This document shows positions 26,881 through 39,600 of a DNA stretch of 64,000 bases, in pieces. Position 1 is the first letter of the stretch. The number at the start of each line of letters is the position of its first letter. The DNA lies in contig CM072160.1 in NCBI GenBank assembly GCA_036850595.1, positions 12,441,906-12,505,905 on the forward strand. The letters run 5' to 3'. The translations under genes were made by a program, and so were the position numbers. A model generated the notes under the pieces. It was given only the letters and a program-made list of their open reading frames with translations. It did not search any database and was not told where the DNA came from. This DNA is from Rhyacichthys aspro (Eukaryota; Chordata; Actinopteri; Gobiiformes; Rhyacichthyidae).

Positions 26881-29800
26881 CTACAAACCCAGATCGTCAT
26901 CAACAGGGACAGATTGTAGCTGGGTAAGAATTTTGGACTCTCCATCGATCTCGTCTGAGCTTCCAAGTGGTGAGCTGGCTTCCATGTCGTGTTCTGGAGA
27001 AGAGTTTCCCAGAAGCAGGGACTCTCCTCCAGGAAGACCTGCTAACAAAGACGGGTAAACAGGCAGATCACCTTTCCCACGAACGTCAAACAGCTGAGAC
27101 AGACTTGAAGCTGGGCTCCAGGCTGGATGAGATACTTGTGCATTTGTTGTCACTCCACTGTACATTGGGCTAAATGTTAGCATGCTCTCTGGAATGAGAG
27201 TGTTATGGGTTGTGGGAGCGATTGAGTGGTCTAGTGTAATAGCAGGGGGGATTGAGGGAGTCTGGCTGGTAGTTATTCCAGTCTCTGAAACACTGTTTGG
27301 TGGAGATGAGTTAATGAAATTCAAGGCAGATGTTGTAAGGCCACTAGAAGCTAGGCTTGGCATAGTTGAAGGCTGTGATGGAGCGGGTGACGGGGTGAGT
27401 ATAGGACCAGCTCCATTGGTCGACACAGGTGACACCTCCTGTTTCTGAGGCAGACTTGTAAGTTGAATGCCTGCTGGAATGGTCAAAATTAGCTTGCCTT
27501 GCTGGACACTCAGGAAAGGACCTCCACTGAGAAGCAGGTTACCTACAAGAGAAATGAATTATATGCAATTATTATACACCGACTGCATTCTATTAGAGAA
27601 AATGACTGGGTTATTGTACCTGGAGATGCAGAGGGGAGTTGTATAATCCCAGAGTTCAAGAGCTGCACACCAGGAGCCACGCTGGTTGGAGAACCCACAC
27701 CCTGAATAGGACTGATCTGGTTTATCCTAAGAGGAGCCTGTCCAAGCCCACCAGCTCCAGCAGGTGAAGCCAGAATCTGTAAAGGTGCTCCAGCAGAAGG
27801 GATGGTCAGTGCTGGACTGGCAGGCACCACTTGAGGAAACGAGATTGTGTTCGACGTTTGGATGGATGACACTGGGACCAGCTGGGGCATTGAGACTGAG
27901 ACCAACTGTGCAGCGGCCCCCTTGGGCGCAGGGACCGATTGTGTTGGGGAAGAAATGGAAATAACTTGAGGAATTTGTATTTTTCCAGAGTTTTGGTCCC
28001 TCAACTGGTTTGTTATTCGCTGTGAAAACTGATTCGTAGTGATCTGTGAAATAGACACTGTTGTTACAGCACCTTCTGGCAGAGTTGACGTTGCCTCCTG
28101 CTGATGTTGTACTAATCTGGTGCCTGTGTTTAAAGGGCTTTGGTACTGTGGAGTTGGAGATGTAAGGGGTGACACAGGGACCAGCTGCGGACACTGGGAA
28201 ACCTGAGGTGCTGAAGAGTGTTGGACCAACTGGGAGACCGGTATACCCTGAATAGAAGGCACAACCTGGGGTAGAGAGAAGACCTGAGGGGTGGAGGGAC
28301 TGGACGAAACAACTGAACTCGAGGGGTTTGCCAGGGAACCAGCAGTCGCAAAGACAACAAAGTCACCTTGTTGATTGGAGAGAGGGGAGGAAATAATTGT
28401 TCCTGCGGAGGCTGGAAGAGTAATTGTTTCCTGATGTTTGTTGGTTTGTGTTAGCACTAATGTTGGGATACTGTTTGCGGTGGACAGAGCAGGTGGAGAC
28501 AGCGATAAAGGTGATGAAGAAGATGCAGTCTGGTTGCTGATATTGGGTTTGGTTTCATTTTCTTTGGGAATGCTGATAAAATCCAAAGTGTTGTCATTAT
28601 TGGTCTTAATCGACAGAGGCATAGGGATAACTGTTGGTGGGTTTGAGACGGGTGTTGTATTTGTGCCAAGAACTACTGGCTTACTCTCCACAGCTGAAGC
28701 ATCGTGTTCTGCTACAGCTATTGTCTGCTGTGGTTGCACACCTGGTTTTGTTATTACCTGAGCACCATTTAATATCAAAGAAGAGTTGCCAGCAACAGGA
28801 CTTAATGTTACCGTTTGACAGTCACCTAGGTTCAAGCCATTGATGATGACTCCTCCACTAGCACCAGAAATAAGGGAATTCCCATTAAGTAGTAATGGCT
28901 GAGAAGCTGTGAGGAACCCACTAGATCCATTCAGGATCAACTGTCCTCCTGTGCTACAAGGAACTGCTGAGAAAGATATAATGGATGCAGGCTCCTCCGG
29001 GGCATCGTCCATGACACTAGCCTCATCCTCTGTGCTGTGGTTCCCATCAGACTCACTAAAACACAAAGTATCATAATCAAACATCAAATAAAATAATCAA
29101 ACTTTTTTAAATAATGAATACAATACAGTTATACAATTCAACTAATCACATGTAATTTTTTGCCACAGAATGATCAGGTTTAAGTTAATGGTAAGAGGTC
29201 TTTACTATGCAGGAGGAGCCTCACATATAAGATACAGACAGGATTGGATGGTTGTTGCATTGTTTCTCTTGCTTTAGTATACTTTTGAGATTTTGTGAAC
29301 AAGCCTTGCACTATTTATTGCAAAGTCTATTTAAGTGTGTGCAAAATAGATAATAACGAGTTTAAGTGTATTAATGTTTGCACATTTTGGTGAATTTGGG
29401 TTTTGTATATCAAAATAATATTTATACATTTTTATATAGGCTCTTTTACTAAATGCCATCCTCCCCATTGCCTGAGTCCAAAGGCTGTGTGCAGGGGCAG
29501 ACTTTCAGGAAACGGGAGCCAAGGTGGGCGCCTGGAGCTCACATTTCACAACAAAGCAACACGCTTTTGGTCAAAGACCTGTGTGGTTCACGCTTGTCAA
29601 GAGTCTTTAACAAGAGGCCAGCATTTGTCTTTTTGCCTGAATGTGAAGGCTCGTTAAAACTACAGTGCTTCGTTCACAGCGATGCTTTGTGTTGCAGTTT
29701 CGAGGACTAATGTCATTGTGTGTGGTCAAAAAACATTTTTATTAGTAAAAGACGGCAGCTATCGTCCAGATCATCCCCTCGGAATGATATGAATGAAAAT

Positions 29801-30499
29801 ATGTGCGCTTTACCTTTTGCTTTGGGTCCCAGACGGCGTCCTGTCCCTCTGCCTGCGGTTTTTGAACCAGTTGCTCACTTGTTTGAGAGACAATCCAGTA
29901 ACTCTTGCCAGGTTTTTCTTTTCGTCTGGAGAGGGATACCTGTTGCTTTTGTAGCATTCTTTGAGTGCGTTACGCGACTTCTCTTTAAGAAGGTACACTG
30001 TTTCCTCTCCGTCCCAGATAGTTTTGGGAAGGGGGAACTTTTTTCTAAGACGGTACTTATCCACAGCTCCCAGGCTGCGGCCCCGGGACCTCTCTGCCTC
30101 CTTGTATCGAGCCTTCAGGTACAGGTCCTGCAGGAACCCATGGTTAGACGGGTGGAAGTCGTGGCTCTCCAGGATGGCGTACAGCTCCTGGAACTCATCG
30201 CGGTGGAAAGCCACCAGTGCCTGGGCCTTGAGCAGGGTCTCGTTGCCACGTAGCAGCTCGGACGAAGGAGGTATTGTGGACAGAAATCTCCACAGGCGAT
30301 CCACATTGCCCGCCTGCAGAAGGGCCTCGCAGAGACATGAGACTTGGTCAGTGGAAAAACTCAGCGCCGATTTTTGAAAACTTTGGAGCAGTTGTTCCGA
30401 CACGAGGTGTGCATCTTCCTCTACTTTAACATGTACCGCAGTCTTCTCTTCTGAGTTCTTCTCTGATTGTTCTGTAGAGTCCAAAGACAAGGAAGCCAT
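26881..30499 (-). CDS. six5: six5, SIX-class homeobox transcription factor
   Basis: Nuclear homeodomain transcription factor of the SIX4/SIX5 group. Exons in transcript order: 29814-30499, 27620-29055, 26881-27542; 2784 nt, 927 aa (human SIX5 about 739). The SIX protein-interaction domain covers roughly residues 42-155, with LWRFLSTIPP and NHGFLQDLYLKARY. The homeodomain (about 162-220) contains QVSNWFKNRRQRDR. The next exon starts with SESDGNHSTEDE, close to the human SIX5 sequence after the homeodomain. The remaining 700 residues are rich in Ser, Thr, Pro, Gln and Val with recurring PQLVPVS/PQVVPAS units, typical of the SIX4/5 activation region. An acidic tail ends in DDDLGL. six5 is preferred over six4 because qpctl is the neighbour, as in human 19q13.32. 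Confidence 0.92.
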
Positions 30500-30895
30500 T
30501 TTACTTGAACTTTTTTCCTGCGGTAGTTCCTCCCCTCTCTCCCCCTCCCTCTGCAGCTCTCCCTGTCTCTCTGCCAGAACAAACCATCAGAGTCTGCAAA
30601 CACTCAGCTGGCCCGGCACGCCCCTTCACTCTTCACAAACCATTAGTTTACTCTAAAGACTTTCAAAGGAAAATTGAATTCTATGAGTTATTTATCATTT
30701 TTAAGTGTCTGCGCTGAGTTTGGAGCAGCAGACAAGAGCAATGTGTCACAGGCACCAAATTGTATACTGTAGACTATATTGTGTGCGTTTGGGGCTTTGT
30801 GGTGCAGTAGATATGGCACTTGATATGTAAAATGTCTTTTTAAATGTGTCGATACATAGAGGATATTTCACAGGATTTTAAAAATACAGAGGTCC

Positions 30896-30916
30896 AAAAA
30901 AAAAAAAAAAAAAAAA
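30896..30916 (+). repeat. A homopolymer run
   Basis: Twenty-one consecutive A residues between six5 and tbcb. It might be the tail of a degraded retroelement read on the plus strand, but no element body could be recognised to its left. Confidence 0.8.
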
Positions 30917-31641
30917 CAAGCTTGGAAGGGATAGTGTAATAGAAAGAATATAAATTGTAATGGCTTATTACCTTATGAAAAGACAACAATTTGTCTATGA
31001 TTGGGAAATACAATAAGGTAAGTCTGCATTGAATGCCATAGATATGACTTTGGTGGAACAAATTTTGACTACAGAAATATTTGCTGTTGTAAATGTATTT
31101 TAAAAGATTTTAGTGCGACTAAAGCAGGAAATGGATTTAGTAAATGTCCTGCCTTCTTAAGTCAAAATAAACCATTTAAATAACAGGTAATTACATTAAG
31201 AACAGAGTGAGTTTTGTTAGTTTTGTTGCGCCTAATGAAGGTTCTGCACATCTCCTTTACAAATGAGTAATGATAATTCAGTCACATGGTGGTATATTTG
31301 AAGAGGTAAATGTATCCATTCATGGATAAAAAGTAAATAAATAAAAATGAAAAAGAACCAGATGAAAATAAAATAGTGTGGATAAACCGGCATCTTTATC
31401 AGCAACCCCAGGAATGTCAGCTTATCTGCTTCTACCCTCACTTTTTTATGTAGTTTATTAAAAAGTATACTAAACTTAACTAAAATTATAATTAGATATT
31501 TCGCCAAACCAAAACCATCATGTAGGGCTATTAAACTTTACACGTACATAATATTACAGCTCACATCAAAGCATGATTAATGTTCATAATGGTAGAGAAA
31601 GCTGTGGTTTGCGCGTCGTGTCAGTCTCTCTCAGTCTTCTG

Positions 31642-31738
31642 ATTGGTTTTAATTTTTGCCCGTCACTAGAGTCTCCGCCCCTTTTCTTAAACACACCCAA
31701 GTGATTGGTTGATACAGTTTGTGTAATGATTTGATTGG
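31642..31738 (+). promoter_or_regulatory. tbcb: tbcb promoter with three inverted CCAAT boxes
   Basis: ATTGG occurs at 31642-31646, 31704-31708 and 31734-31738, each within GATTGGT. A GC-rich block (CGCGGG, GGGCGGG) follows at 31743-31760. The tbcb ATG is at 32229 in a later exon, so a non-coding first exon near 31800-31875 (ending TTTACAG before GTACAA) is likely. NF-Y use is inferred. Confidence 0.5.
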
Positions 31739-32228
31739 TGCTCCGCGGGTCGTGGGCGGGTAGAAAGTTCCAGATCTGGGCGTAGCAGGAACTGGTGGTT
31801 TTTGTGTTTTGGTACAATCGCACAACGAACATCCTCCTGGATTTTTTTAGTGGCCTGACTTACTACAGTTTACAGGTACAATTGTTTAAGAGGTAAATAA
31901 ATTCGATTAGTAACACTGGCGTTTTGTAAGTTTCTACGGCAACCCTTGTGCGTTGGACTGATGCTACGCAGGAGCAACTGGCTACACTTAGCACTTTCGG
32001 AGGCTAGTTCATTTATTATAGCAAGCTGATATGTGCAAAAAAGCCATAGTCATTTTTCCACACTGTTAATGTACAAAACAAGAGACCCGACCACAAAAAG
32101 TAAACTAGTTAGGGTGTTCTTAAGTATTCTTATACATCCGATTTTTTGTGTAGTAATTTCCATTGATTACATCTCTTATAATCTCTTGTTTTTTCATTGT
32201 CATCTTCAGTAATCATCGTACCGTCATA

Positions 32229-34012
32229 ATGGACAGTGAAGTGACAGTTAGTACCCAGCCTATTGTCAATGTGCGCCTCACAAGCACCCTCTCATCCTTT
32301 GAGTCTAAGGGAAGGTTTAATAGAGGCATAACTATAGCAGAACTAAAGGTAAGGTTCACGTTATACATTGAATCATATACACATCACAATATCATCAGTA
32401 TCAGTTATGTTTTTGTAGTATTTTATTGTAATGTAATTTGTGTACCTCTTTAGGGAAAGTTGGAAATGATTGTGGGTGCTCCTACTTCCTGCATGGATCT
32501 AGAGTTGTTCAGTGTCAGAGACCAGTTCCTGCAGAAAATTGAGGATAATGAAGCTCTGCTGGGTTCCTTTCCTGTGGATGATGACTGCAGAATACATGTA
32601 TGTATTCTCATCTTGCTCTGATAATTATACACTAGTGGTTACTTGTGATCTTTTTACTTCAGATACAAGGTTCTGTTGCATTAAGGATAAGCGGTAGATA
32701 ATCGAATTAAATACTACACCATTATGCACTATTACAGGTAATAATGCTCACATAACATGTCTGAATGTATCCAAACAGACATTGCAACACGCACTTGATA
32801 GATAACAATGATTTGTTGTAATCCACAACTATACTGAATACTGATCACTATTGTTTTTTGTTTGGTTAATGGTGGTCTAATCAAAACAAATCTCCATATT
32901 GTTTCTTGTGCAGGTTATTGATAGAAGTGGAGGACAACTGGGAGAGTTCAGTGATGTCTCCAAAGTAGAAAAGTTTGAACTTTCAGATGAAGTTTATGAA
33001 AAAAAAACAGGTACATTAAATCCAGTGCACAGTCACAGTTGAGTTCATACATAGTGGAGTAGCTTTTATTTGATTATAGTATTAGTAAAGTCTTCTGTCC
33101 TTTCAGACACAGCAAGGTCGTTTATGAAGAAACATCGTGTTGGTCGGTACAATGAGGAAGAAATGGCCAAAAAGAAAGCTGAGCTTGCTGCTCGTGAGGA
33201 AGAAGAGAAAGTTGCAGCAGAAACCATTTCTGTTGGCAGTCGATGTCAAGTGCAGGTCCCTGGGCAGCCCACCAAGATTGGCACAGTCATGTATGTTGGT
33301 AAGTGTGTGGTAGTAAAAGAAAATTACAACATAACAATTGCAACCTCAGCGTAACGTTTTATGAGACCTGTATGTGTTGTGGAAGATGTTTACTCTGACA
33401 AAGCATGTTGTTGTTTATAGTAGACCAGTTTTGGAATCAAGAGTAAAATTTAAAATTAAAGTACTGACTTGCTGTGTAGTTGTACTCTTAAAACTATGCC
33501 TCTGTCTTTTTCTTGCATAAATGCATTAATATTAATCTGTAATTTAATGTTGTTTCAAACATGTGTAGTAATTAAAACCAAGACAGTAATGAAAAATACT
33601 GTTAAAACCTTTCAAATGTTTTGGTCTAACAATGTAGCAATTGTGGTGCTATAATATACTACACAATTATAAAAATTATCTTCAAATTATAATTATCTTC
33701 ATTGTCGCTTTGATTACAGGCACAACAGAATTTAAGCCAGGCTACTGGGTGGGTGTGAAATATGATGAGCCTTTGGGAAAAAATGATGGAAGGTAAGAGA
33801 CCCCTGTGATTACATGTATCCACTCACACAGTCAGTTACTATAAGATGGGACACTTTGCTGCATTAATCTTCTCTCTTTCATTTATTTTCTCTACAGTGT
33901 TGCAGGAAAGCGTTACTTTGAATGTCCCAACAAATATGGTGCATTTGTAAAGCCTTTGAGTGTGACTGTGGGAGACTTCCCTGAAGAGGATTATGGTTTG
34001 GATGAGATGTAA
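32229..34012 (+). CDS. tbcb: tbcb, tubulin-folding cofactor B
   Basis: Chaperone that works with cofactor E to fold alpha-tubulin and disassemble tubulin heterodimers in the cytosol. Exons: 32229-32348, 32454-32597, 32914-33010, 33107-33298, 33720-33792, 33898-34012; 741 nt, 246 aa (human 244). An N-terminal ubiquitin-like domain covers about residues 10-95. A charged helix (FMKKHRVGRYNEEE and the Lys/Glu-rich run after it) leads to a CAP-Gly domain, about residues 158-232. That domain has GYWVGVKYDEPLGKNDGS, including the GKNDG tubulin-tail-binding signature. The protein ends EEDYGLDEM, close to the mammalian EEDYGLDEI, an EEY-like acidic end that the CAP-Gly can bind. All splice phases agree. 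Confidence 0.96.
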
Positions 34013-34880
34013 CACTGTCTGCATTTCAAGTGTATAGACTCAATCAATTCCTTCACAAGTGACAGCATTGTTTTTGTCTGGATACTTTGATTAAAAGTTC
34101 TGTCTGTAGATATTTTGGTCTCATTTCCTCTGTCGGTGATGTGATTGATGGTTTATTTCTGTAAGTTGTAAAGGTCAGTGATTGGAGAGGTAATGAAAAT
34201 CCCACCCTATAGTATTTGATGCTACAGTAAACATAACTCTCTTCATTTTTTGTAACTTTATTGTTCTCTAATATGCATCAAATATATACAATGTATGTAA
34301 AATCTACACTATCACAGTATAGGTTTATTTTATTTTAGACAAACATGTTTTGTTTGCAGTTAGTAAATCTTAACAGCTCCATCTTTTCATTGATAAATTC
34401 TAATGTTGTATGTAGTTTTTTTTTTATATAATGTGTTGTAATATATTACAACCTCAGTACACATTTCCAGTCTTTTTTTGAACAAGCCTTAGTCACTAAT
34501 TGCTAACTGTGATAATAATCTGTCTGTTGCCTCTTGTGCCTGCATCACACTAAATGAATGGCATAATGTAATTCTCAGAAGAGAAAATTTGGCAAATATC
34601 CCAATTACAACCAGTCTAAGGTGCTTGTCTGTAAATAAAATTCTCTCTTTTTTTATACATCTCTAGCTTGACATGTATAGTCGACCTTCCTCTGTATTGA
34701 TAAACATACTATTTTAAAAGCCATTTATATTGCTTATATAGCTCTGTCTATACTCCAGTCAGGTCAAGAAAAATACCTTCGTCATACGCAAAAAACACGT
34801 CATGCCTACAGTGACTTCTCGCGAGAGTTGACACCGTTTCCTAACGCTGTGCGGTGTGTGCGCGACAGAGACAAGGAAAG
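34013..34880 (+). other. tbcb 3' UTR and clptm1 promoter
   Basis: Candidate tbcb poly(A) signals are ATTAAA at 34090-34095 and AATAAA at 34634-34639. The last 150 bp rises in GC content and is the clptm1 promoter, with a TCTCGCGAGA element. No further gene seen. Confidence 0.6.
34817..34826. promoter_or_regulatory. clptm1: TCTCGCGAGA palindromic promoter element of clptm1
   Basis: Exact TCTCGCGAGA, the 10-bp palindrome known from vertebrate CpG-island promoters and bound by BANP when unmethylated. It lies 55-64 bp upstream of the clptm1 ATG, so it probably sits at or near the transcription start. Confidence 0.75.
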
Positions 34881-36520
34881 ATGGCGACGCAGGAGAGCGA
34901 GCCGACTAAGGCTACCGTGAGCAACGGCGAGGTAAAATGAATGATATACCTTTAACCGTATTTGTATTTTACGACCAAGGGCACTGTGGCTATGCTGTTA
35001 TTTCAGTTCTGTGCGTATGGTCGTTAACAGTTTGGCGTGTTAGCTAACCTTTTACCAGGTTTAAAACCACCCCCTCCTTCCCTCAACGATGCGTGGAGAG
35101 ATTCTTGCTGTTACCGGTGAAGATAGGGACTATTGTCGTGTTAAGAGTTATATTTATTCAAAGACATAACACACTACAGTATCTTCAGTCTCAGTAGTTT
35201 CGCCTCGGTGTTATGTCATTAGTCAGTTTACATGTGCTATGTGTCAGTTAGCTACCAAGGCCTGAAGCTGAAACCAGGCCAGTCTCAAGCAGCTCACACT
35301 CATTTATGTGACATTCTCACAGACCTATTTCTATTGTGCATCTTTTAGATCTTTTGCATTAAATGTATCTTTTTGATGATTTGTCAAAGTAACCGGCTAG
35401 TGGTAGTAGTATTATATGGTTAATTGTAAGATGTGGTCACCAGACCACTCAAGGAGGTTAAGCAATTACTGCAATTACCTTTTCACAAACGTCAGTTAGC
35501 AAAGGTCAATCAGCAGCAACTAGCAAATGTTCAGAAATATCAGCAGAGTCATGGCCACTGTATTCACTTGGTCTCCTTAATTTAGTACACATGATTAACC
35601 TGTTTTGATGGGCTGTGGTTGGTTTTTTTATCACATTAATCAAAGAGAAACACTTTTACTTGGCTTTGTCAGATAGAAAATCACCTGTCATCTCATATTT
35701 TAACTCTGGTAATCATTTTTAAATCTATTTTCAGATTAATGACTTTTGGTTTCTCTTACATAGGAAATAAATATTTAAATCTGTATCCATCTTGGTTAGG
35801 TACATCTCTGAATCACACATACATGCATCTCACTTTTTTTTTTAAAGGTTAATTGGTAATCCTTGTTTAGCATATGAATTGTAAATTATTATCTTGAACT
35901 GGTAACCTATTTGTGTAGGGACCATAAATTCATCCCCTGACAATAAAAAAAATGCTTTCTTTTTATTATTAACTGTATTGATCACAAAAGCCCTGTTCTG
36001 AGCTACTTTGAGGTTTTGAAATGTGCTGATATGTACTACTTATTATTCCAGACATTTCAAAATGTTTTTGACCTTGTAGACCTACATTATCCCAATGATA
36101 GAGGAAACAGAAAACACAGCATAGCTTTAAGTGATGTTTGTTTCCAGAGGCCAGCCTGTGGTCTCCCTTGTGTTGGTGACAACAGAGGAGATTAGATGTT
36201 TAGATAGTGAATGGGTCTCATGACTTGGCATGTGCTTGTCTATTGTGTTACCAGAATAGAAATGTGGTCTCTGTGTTGGCTGGTTTTGTGAACCTGCTGA
36301 AGGTTGAATTGGCTAACTCAGTGATTAAACATAAAAATAATATTTTACAAATGCTTGCTTATGCTCCCAAGTTTGACTTTGAAGAATTATTTTAAAAACT
36401 ACAAATTCCACTTTAAGTTATGGTGTTGTCAGTAACAATGAAATGTGAATTGTTCCTTTTTGTCATCTTTAAAATATTTATGTCCTTGAGGTTGAGATAT
36501 ATATATATAGATATAGATAT

Positions 36521-36604
<84 letters not shown>

Positions 36605-39600
36605 CACATACACATACACATATACATATATGTATGTAGACTTACATAGGGTTAGGGGTTACATTCATATATATTTTTTATGTAATAATGCTGTGATGTG
36701 TCACATAACATTTTGTTAGGTAAGCAGCAATGGAAGTGCTGCAACAACAGATGGCCAAACTGTGCAGGCAGCTGGAAATGCACAGGACCCTCAGCAACAG
36801 CAGCAACAACAACAGCAACAAGCGCCAAATGCATGGCAGGTCATTAAAGGAGTCCTCTTTAGGTTAGTATTTTTCTTCTTTTGTATGATTTACATAAAGT
36901 AAAAGCAAATTAAACACCAACCAATGTAAATCTCTCAAAATAAAAACTCTCAGTGACAGATTGTTTTACTGAAGGATGTAAAGCTACTGATCATTGCACT
37001 TCATCTTCCTTTGAGATTTGATTTCTTTTTGTCCATCAAAGCTGCATTTTGTAAGTGAGGTTTTATTTGTTGATGGAGTTTGTGTGGGTTTTTTTTCTCA
37101 CTGTTTGTGAAAAATACAAAAAAACATCTGTCATCTACAGGTTTATTTTTTTAATTCCAGTTATTTCCAAATGCATGAGAAAAGAAAATTTTATTCATTT
37201 TCATCTTACTCCCAGCTTAACATATACTACTAACATTGCCTACATATTGCATATTTAAAATGTAAAAAGTATTCATGTTATATAGTATGTTGTGATGCTG
37301 TCTTTAGGGTTAGAGAGTCTAGTCTGTCCCAGTGTCTGCTCAAAAGTTAATATTTTAAACATTCAGTTTGATTTTACACAGCACCAAGCCCTAAATCCTG
37401 TCGTCTGTAGTTGTATCACCTGCGTCAGACCAGGATGTGTTTATAAAAGAAGTGCATTTTTTTTCTTTTGGCCTTTCTCTAGAATTTTCATAATATGGGC
37501 GATCAGTAGCTGGTTTCGACGAGGGCCATCCACTCCTGACCCCAACACACCAGCTGGGGCCCCGAGAGTACCCAGCAGAAACCTCTTTCCCAAGGACACC
37601 CTCATGGTATTACACCTGTTCATCTGTAACAACATTCTTGTTTTCTGTGTTTCCATAGAACAACCAAGTTAAATGTGAATCAGTGTCTGCTAACTTCTCA
37701 ATCATGAATAGATTTGTTTTTGTCCAATTGGCAGGACCTATACGTCTATGTCTCCCAGGAAGAGGTTTTCTCTGACTTCAACAACACAGATGCCCTGTTC
37801 TGGTTCCAAAGAGATCTGGTCTATGGAGACTGGAGCACAGGGGAGAATGGAGATGGCTGCTATGAGCATTATAAGGAGATGGACATCCCAGAGGTATAGA
37901 CGTGCAGTGTGACTGGCACTCACAGGGAGAAACAATTGTTGGAGGAAGTAGGAAATTGTAGGAGACTTGTCAATTAGTGACATCCTGTAGGCGAATGGTG
38001 GAAAGAAAAGGAAGTATTTGTGATAGAGCCTTGGTTGTGAAATATTTCTTTAGCTCCTCCCTTTGGAATAATAAAACATTTCCGATAAAGGCCTGTTTGA
38101 CCAGTTTTGTCTCCAACTTCCTCTTTGTGTGCAGAAAGTGCAGCAGAATGGCTCTCTCTACATGCATGTCTACTTCACTAAAAGTGGATTGAACCCTGAC
38201 CCTAAACGTAAGGGACAGTATCGCAGACTGGCAACAGTTCATGCATCAAGAAGTAAGTGCATGCATAAACTGTATTTGAGCTTTTTTCATTTACTGTCTA
38301 TTGATTGATATGTCTATTAATCTGGAATGTAAACCTTTTTACATATTTACTCCTGCAGTGCTAAATAAGTTCAAACGAAGGAAGTTTCTGAAGACCAAGA
38401 ATCTGTTAACAGGGGAGACAGAAGCAGACCCTGAAATGATTAAGGTCATTTTAGATTCTAATATCATATACATAGCTTAATCGACATTAACATATTGTCC
38501 TATATCTACTATATTTTAATGTAACAAATTTAATGTTGAATCTATTTTTTACAGCGGGCAGAGAGCCATGGCCCAGTGGAGATCATTTCTCATTGGCACC
38601 CAAATCTAACCATAAACATGGTAGATGACCACACAGCCTGGGTCAAGGGCTCTGTTCCCCCTCCTCTAGATCAACGTAAGCACTGACTGGCATGCAAATA
38701 TGTAAATGGAAGTGTTCAAAACCGCTAATTGTTTTTCCCTTTTACTTCTTAGATGTTAAGTTTGACGCAGTCAGTGGTGACTACTATCCCATTGTCTACT
38801 TTAATGATTATTGGAACCTTCAAAAGGATTACTATCCTATCAATGATACTCTGACAAAGCTCCCACTTCGTCTCACCTTCTGCCCACTCTCTCTGTGGCG
38901 ATGGCAGCTTTACGCAGCCCAGAATGCTCGCTCACCTTGGAATTTCCTGCCTGAGGACACCTACGAGCAGTCTGATGAAGATCAAGACTCTGTCAAGGTT
39001 TTTATTTTTCCTCCAATAAATGCTGCATACACAAACTACATGTATGACTATCACAAAGCATTTGGCTGAACGTAACTCAAATAACTGTTACCTTATGAAC
39101 TTCGACCTTTTATTTCTTAATGAAGGTGGCCCTACTGGAAACCAACCCATACCTCCTAGGACTCACTATTGTAGTGTCAATTGTGCACAGCATCTTCGAG
39201 TTTTTAGCCTTCAAAAATGGTAAGGCCCCAAAAACTCTTCTATATTAAGAATTTGGTATTCAAAATGAACACATTTATGTTTTTATCTCGACCATGTCAC
39301 CTTGTCTTTCTCAGATATCCAATTTTGGAACAGTCGACAGTCTTTGGAAGGCCTGTCTGTACGGTCCATCATTTTTGGCGTTTTCCAGTCATTAGTCGTA
39401 CTTCTGTATATTCTGGACAATGAAACAAACTTTGTTGTGCAAGTGAGCGTCTTCATTGGCCTTCTTATTGACCTTTGGAAAATCACCAAAGTCATGGACG
39501 TCAGAGTAAGTCACAATAACAGACTGTTTATATGGAGAGCACTGAGCAAATGTGTTAAGTAAAATAACTTTTCATACAAAATAAATTATGTAAATGTTTT

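Larger units (their letters stand above)
30500..32228. other. divergent intergenic region six5 / tbcb
   Basis: The first 150 bp is GC- and CT-rich and should hold the six5 promoter. From 30700 to 31600 the sequence is AT-rich with a 21-base A run at 30896-30916 and no gene. A stretch near 30797-30830 (GTGGTGCAGTAG...) faintly resembles the head of fish tRNA-derived SINEs but is too decayed to call. The tbcb promoter and a 5' UTR exon occupy about 31600-31880. An acceptor before 32210 starts the exon holding the tbcb ATG. Confidence 0.5.

Noticed and set aside
27182..28843. Several plus-strand frames opposite six5 exons 2 and 3
   Set aside because: Antisense shadows of the Ser/Thr/Gln-rich six5 activation region.
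30795..30835. GTGGTGCAGTAG... resembling the head of a fish SINE
   Set aside because: Only about 20 bases fit, with no B box or tail nearby; too weak to list as a mobile element.
36420..36719. 99-codon frame encoding long Ile-Tyr repeats
   Set aside because: It is a direct translation of the AT microsatellite and lies in a clptm1 intron.
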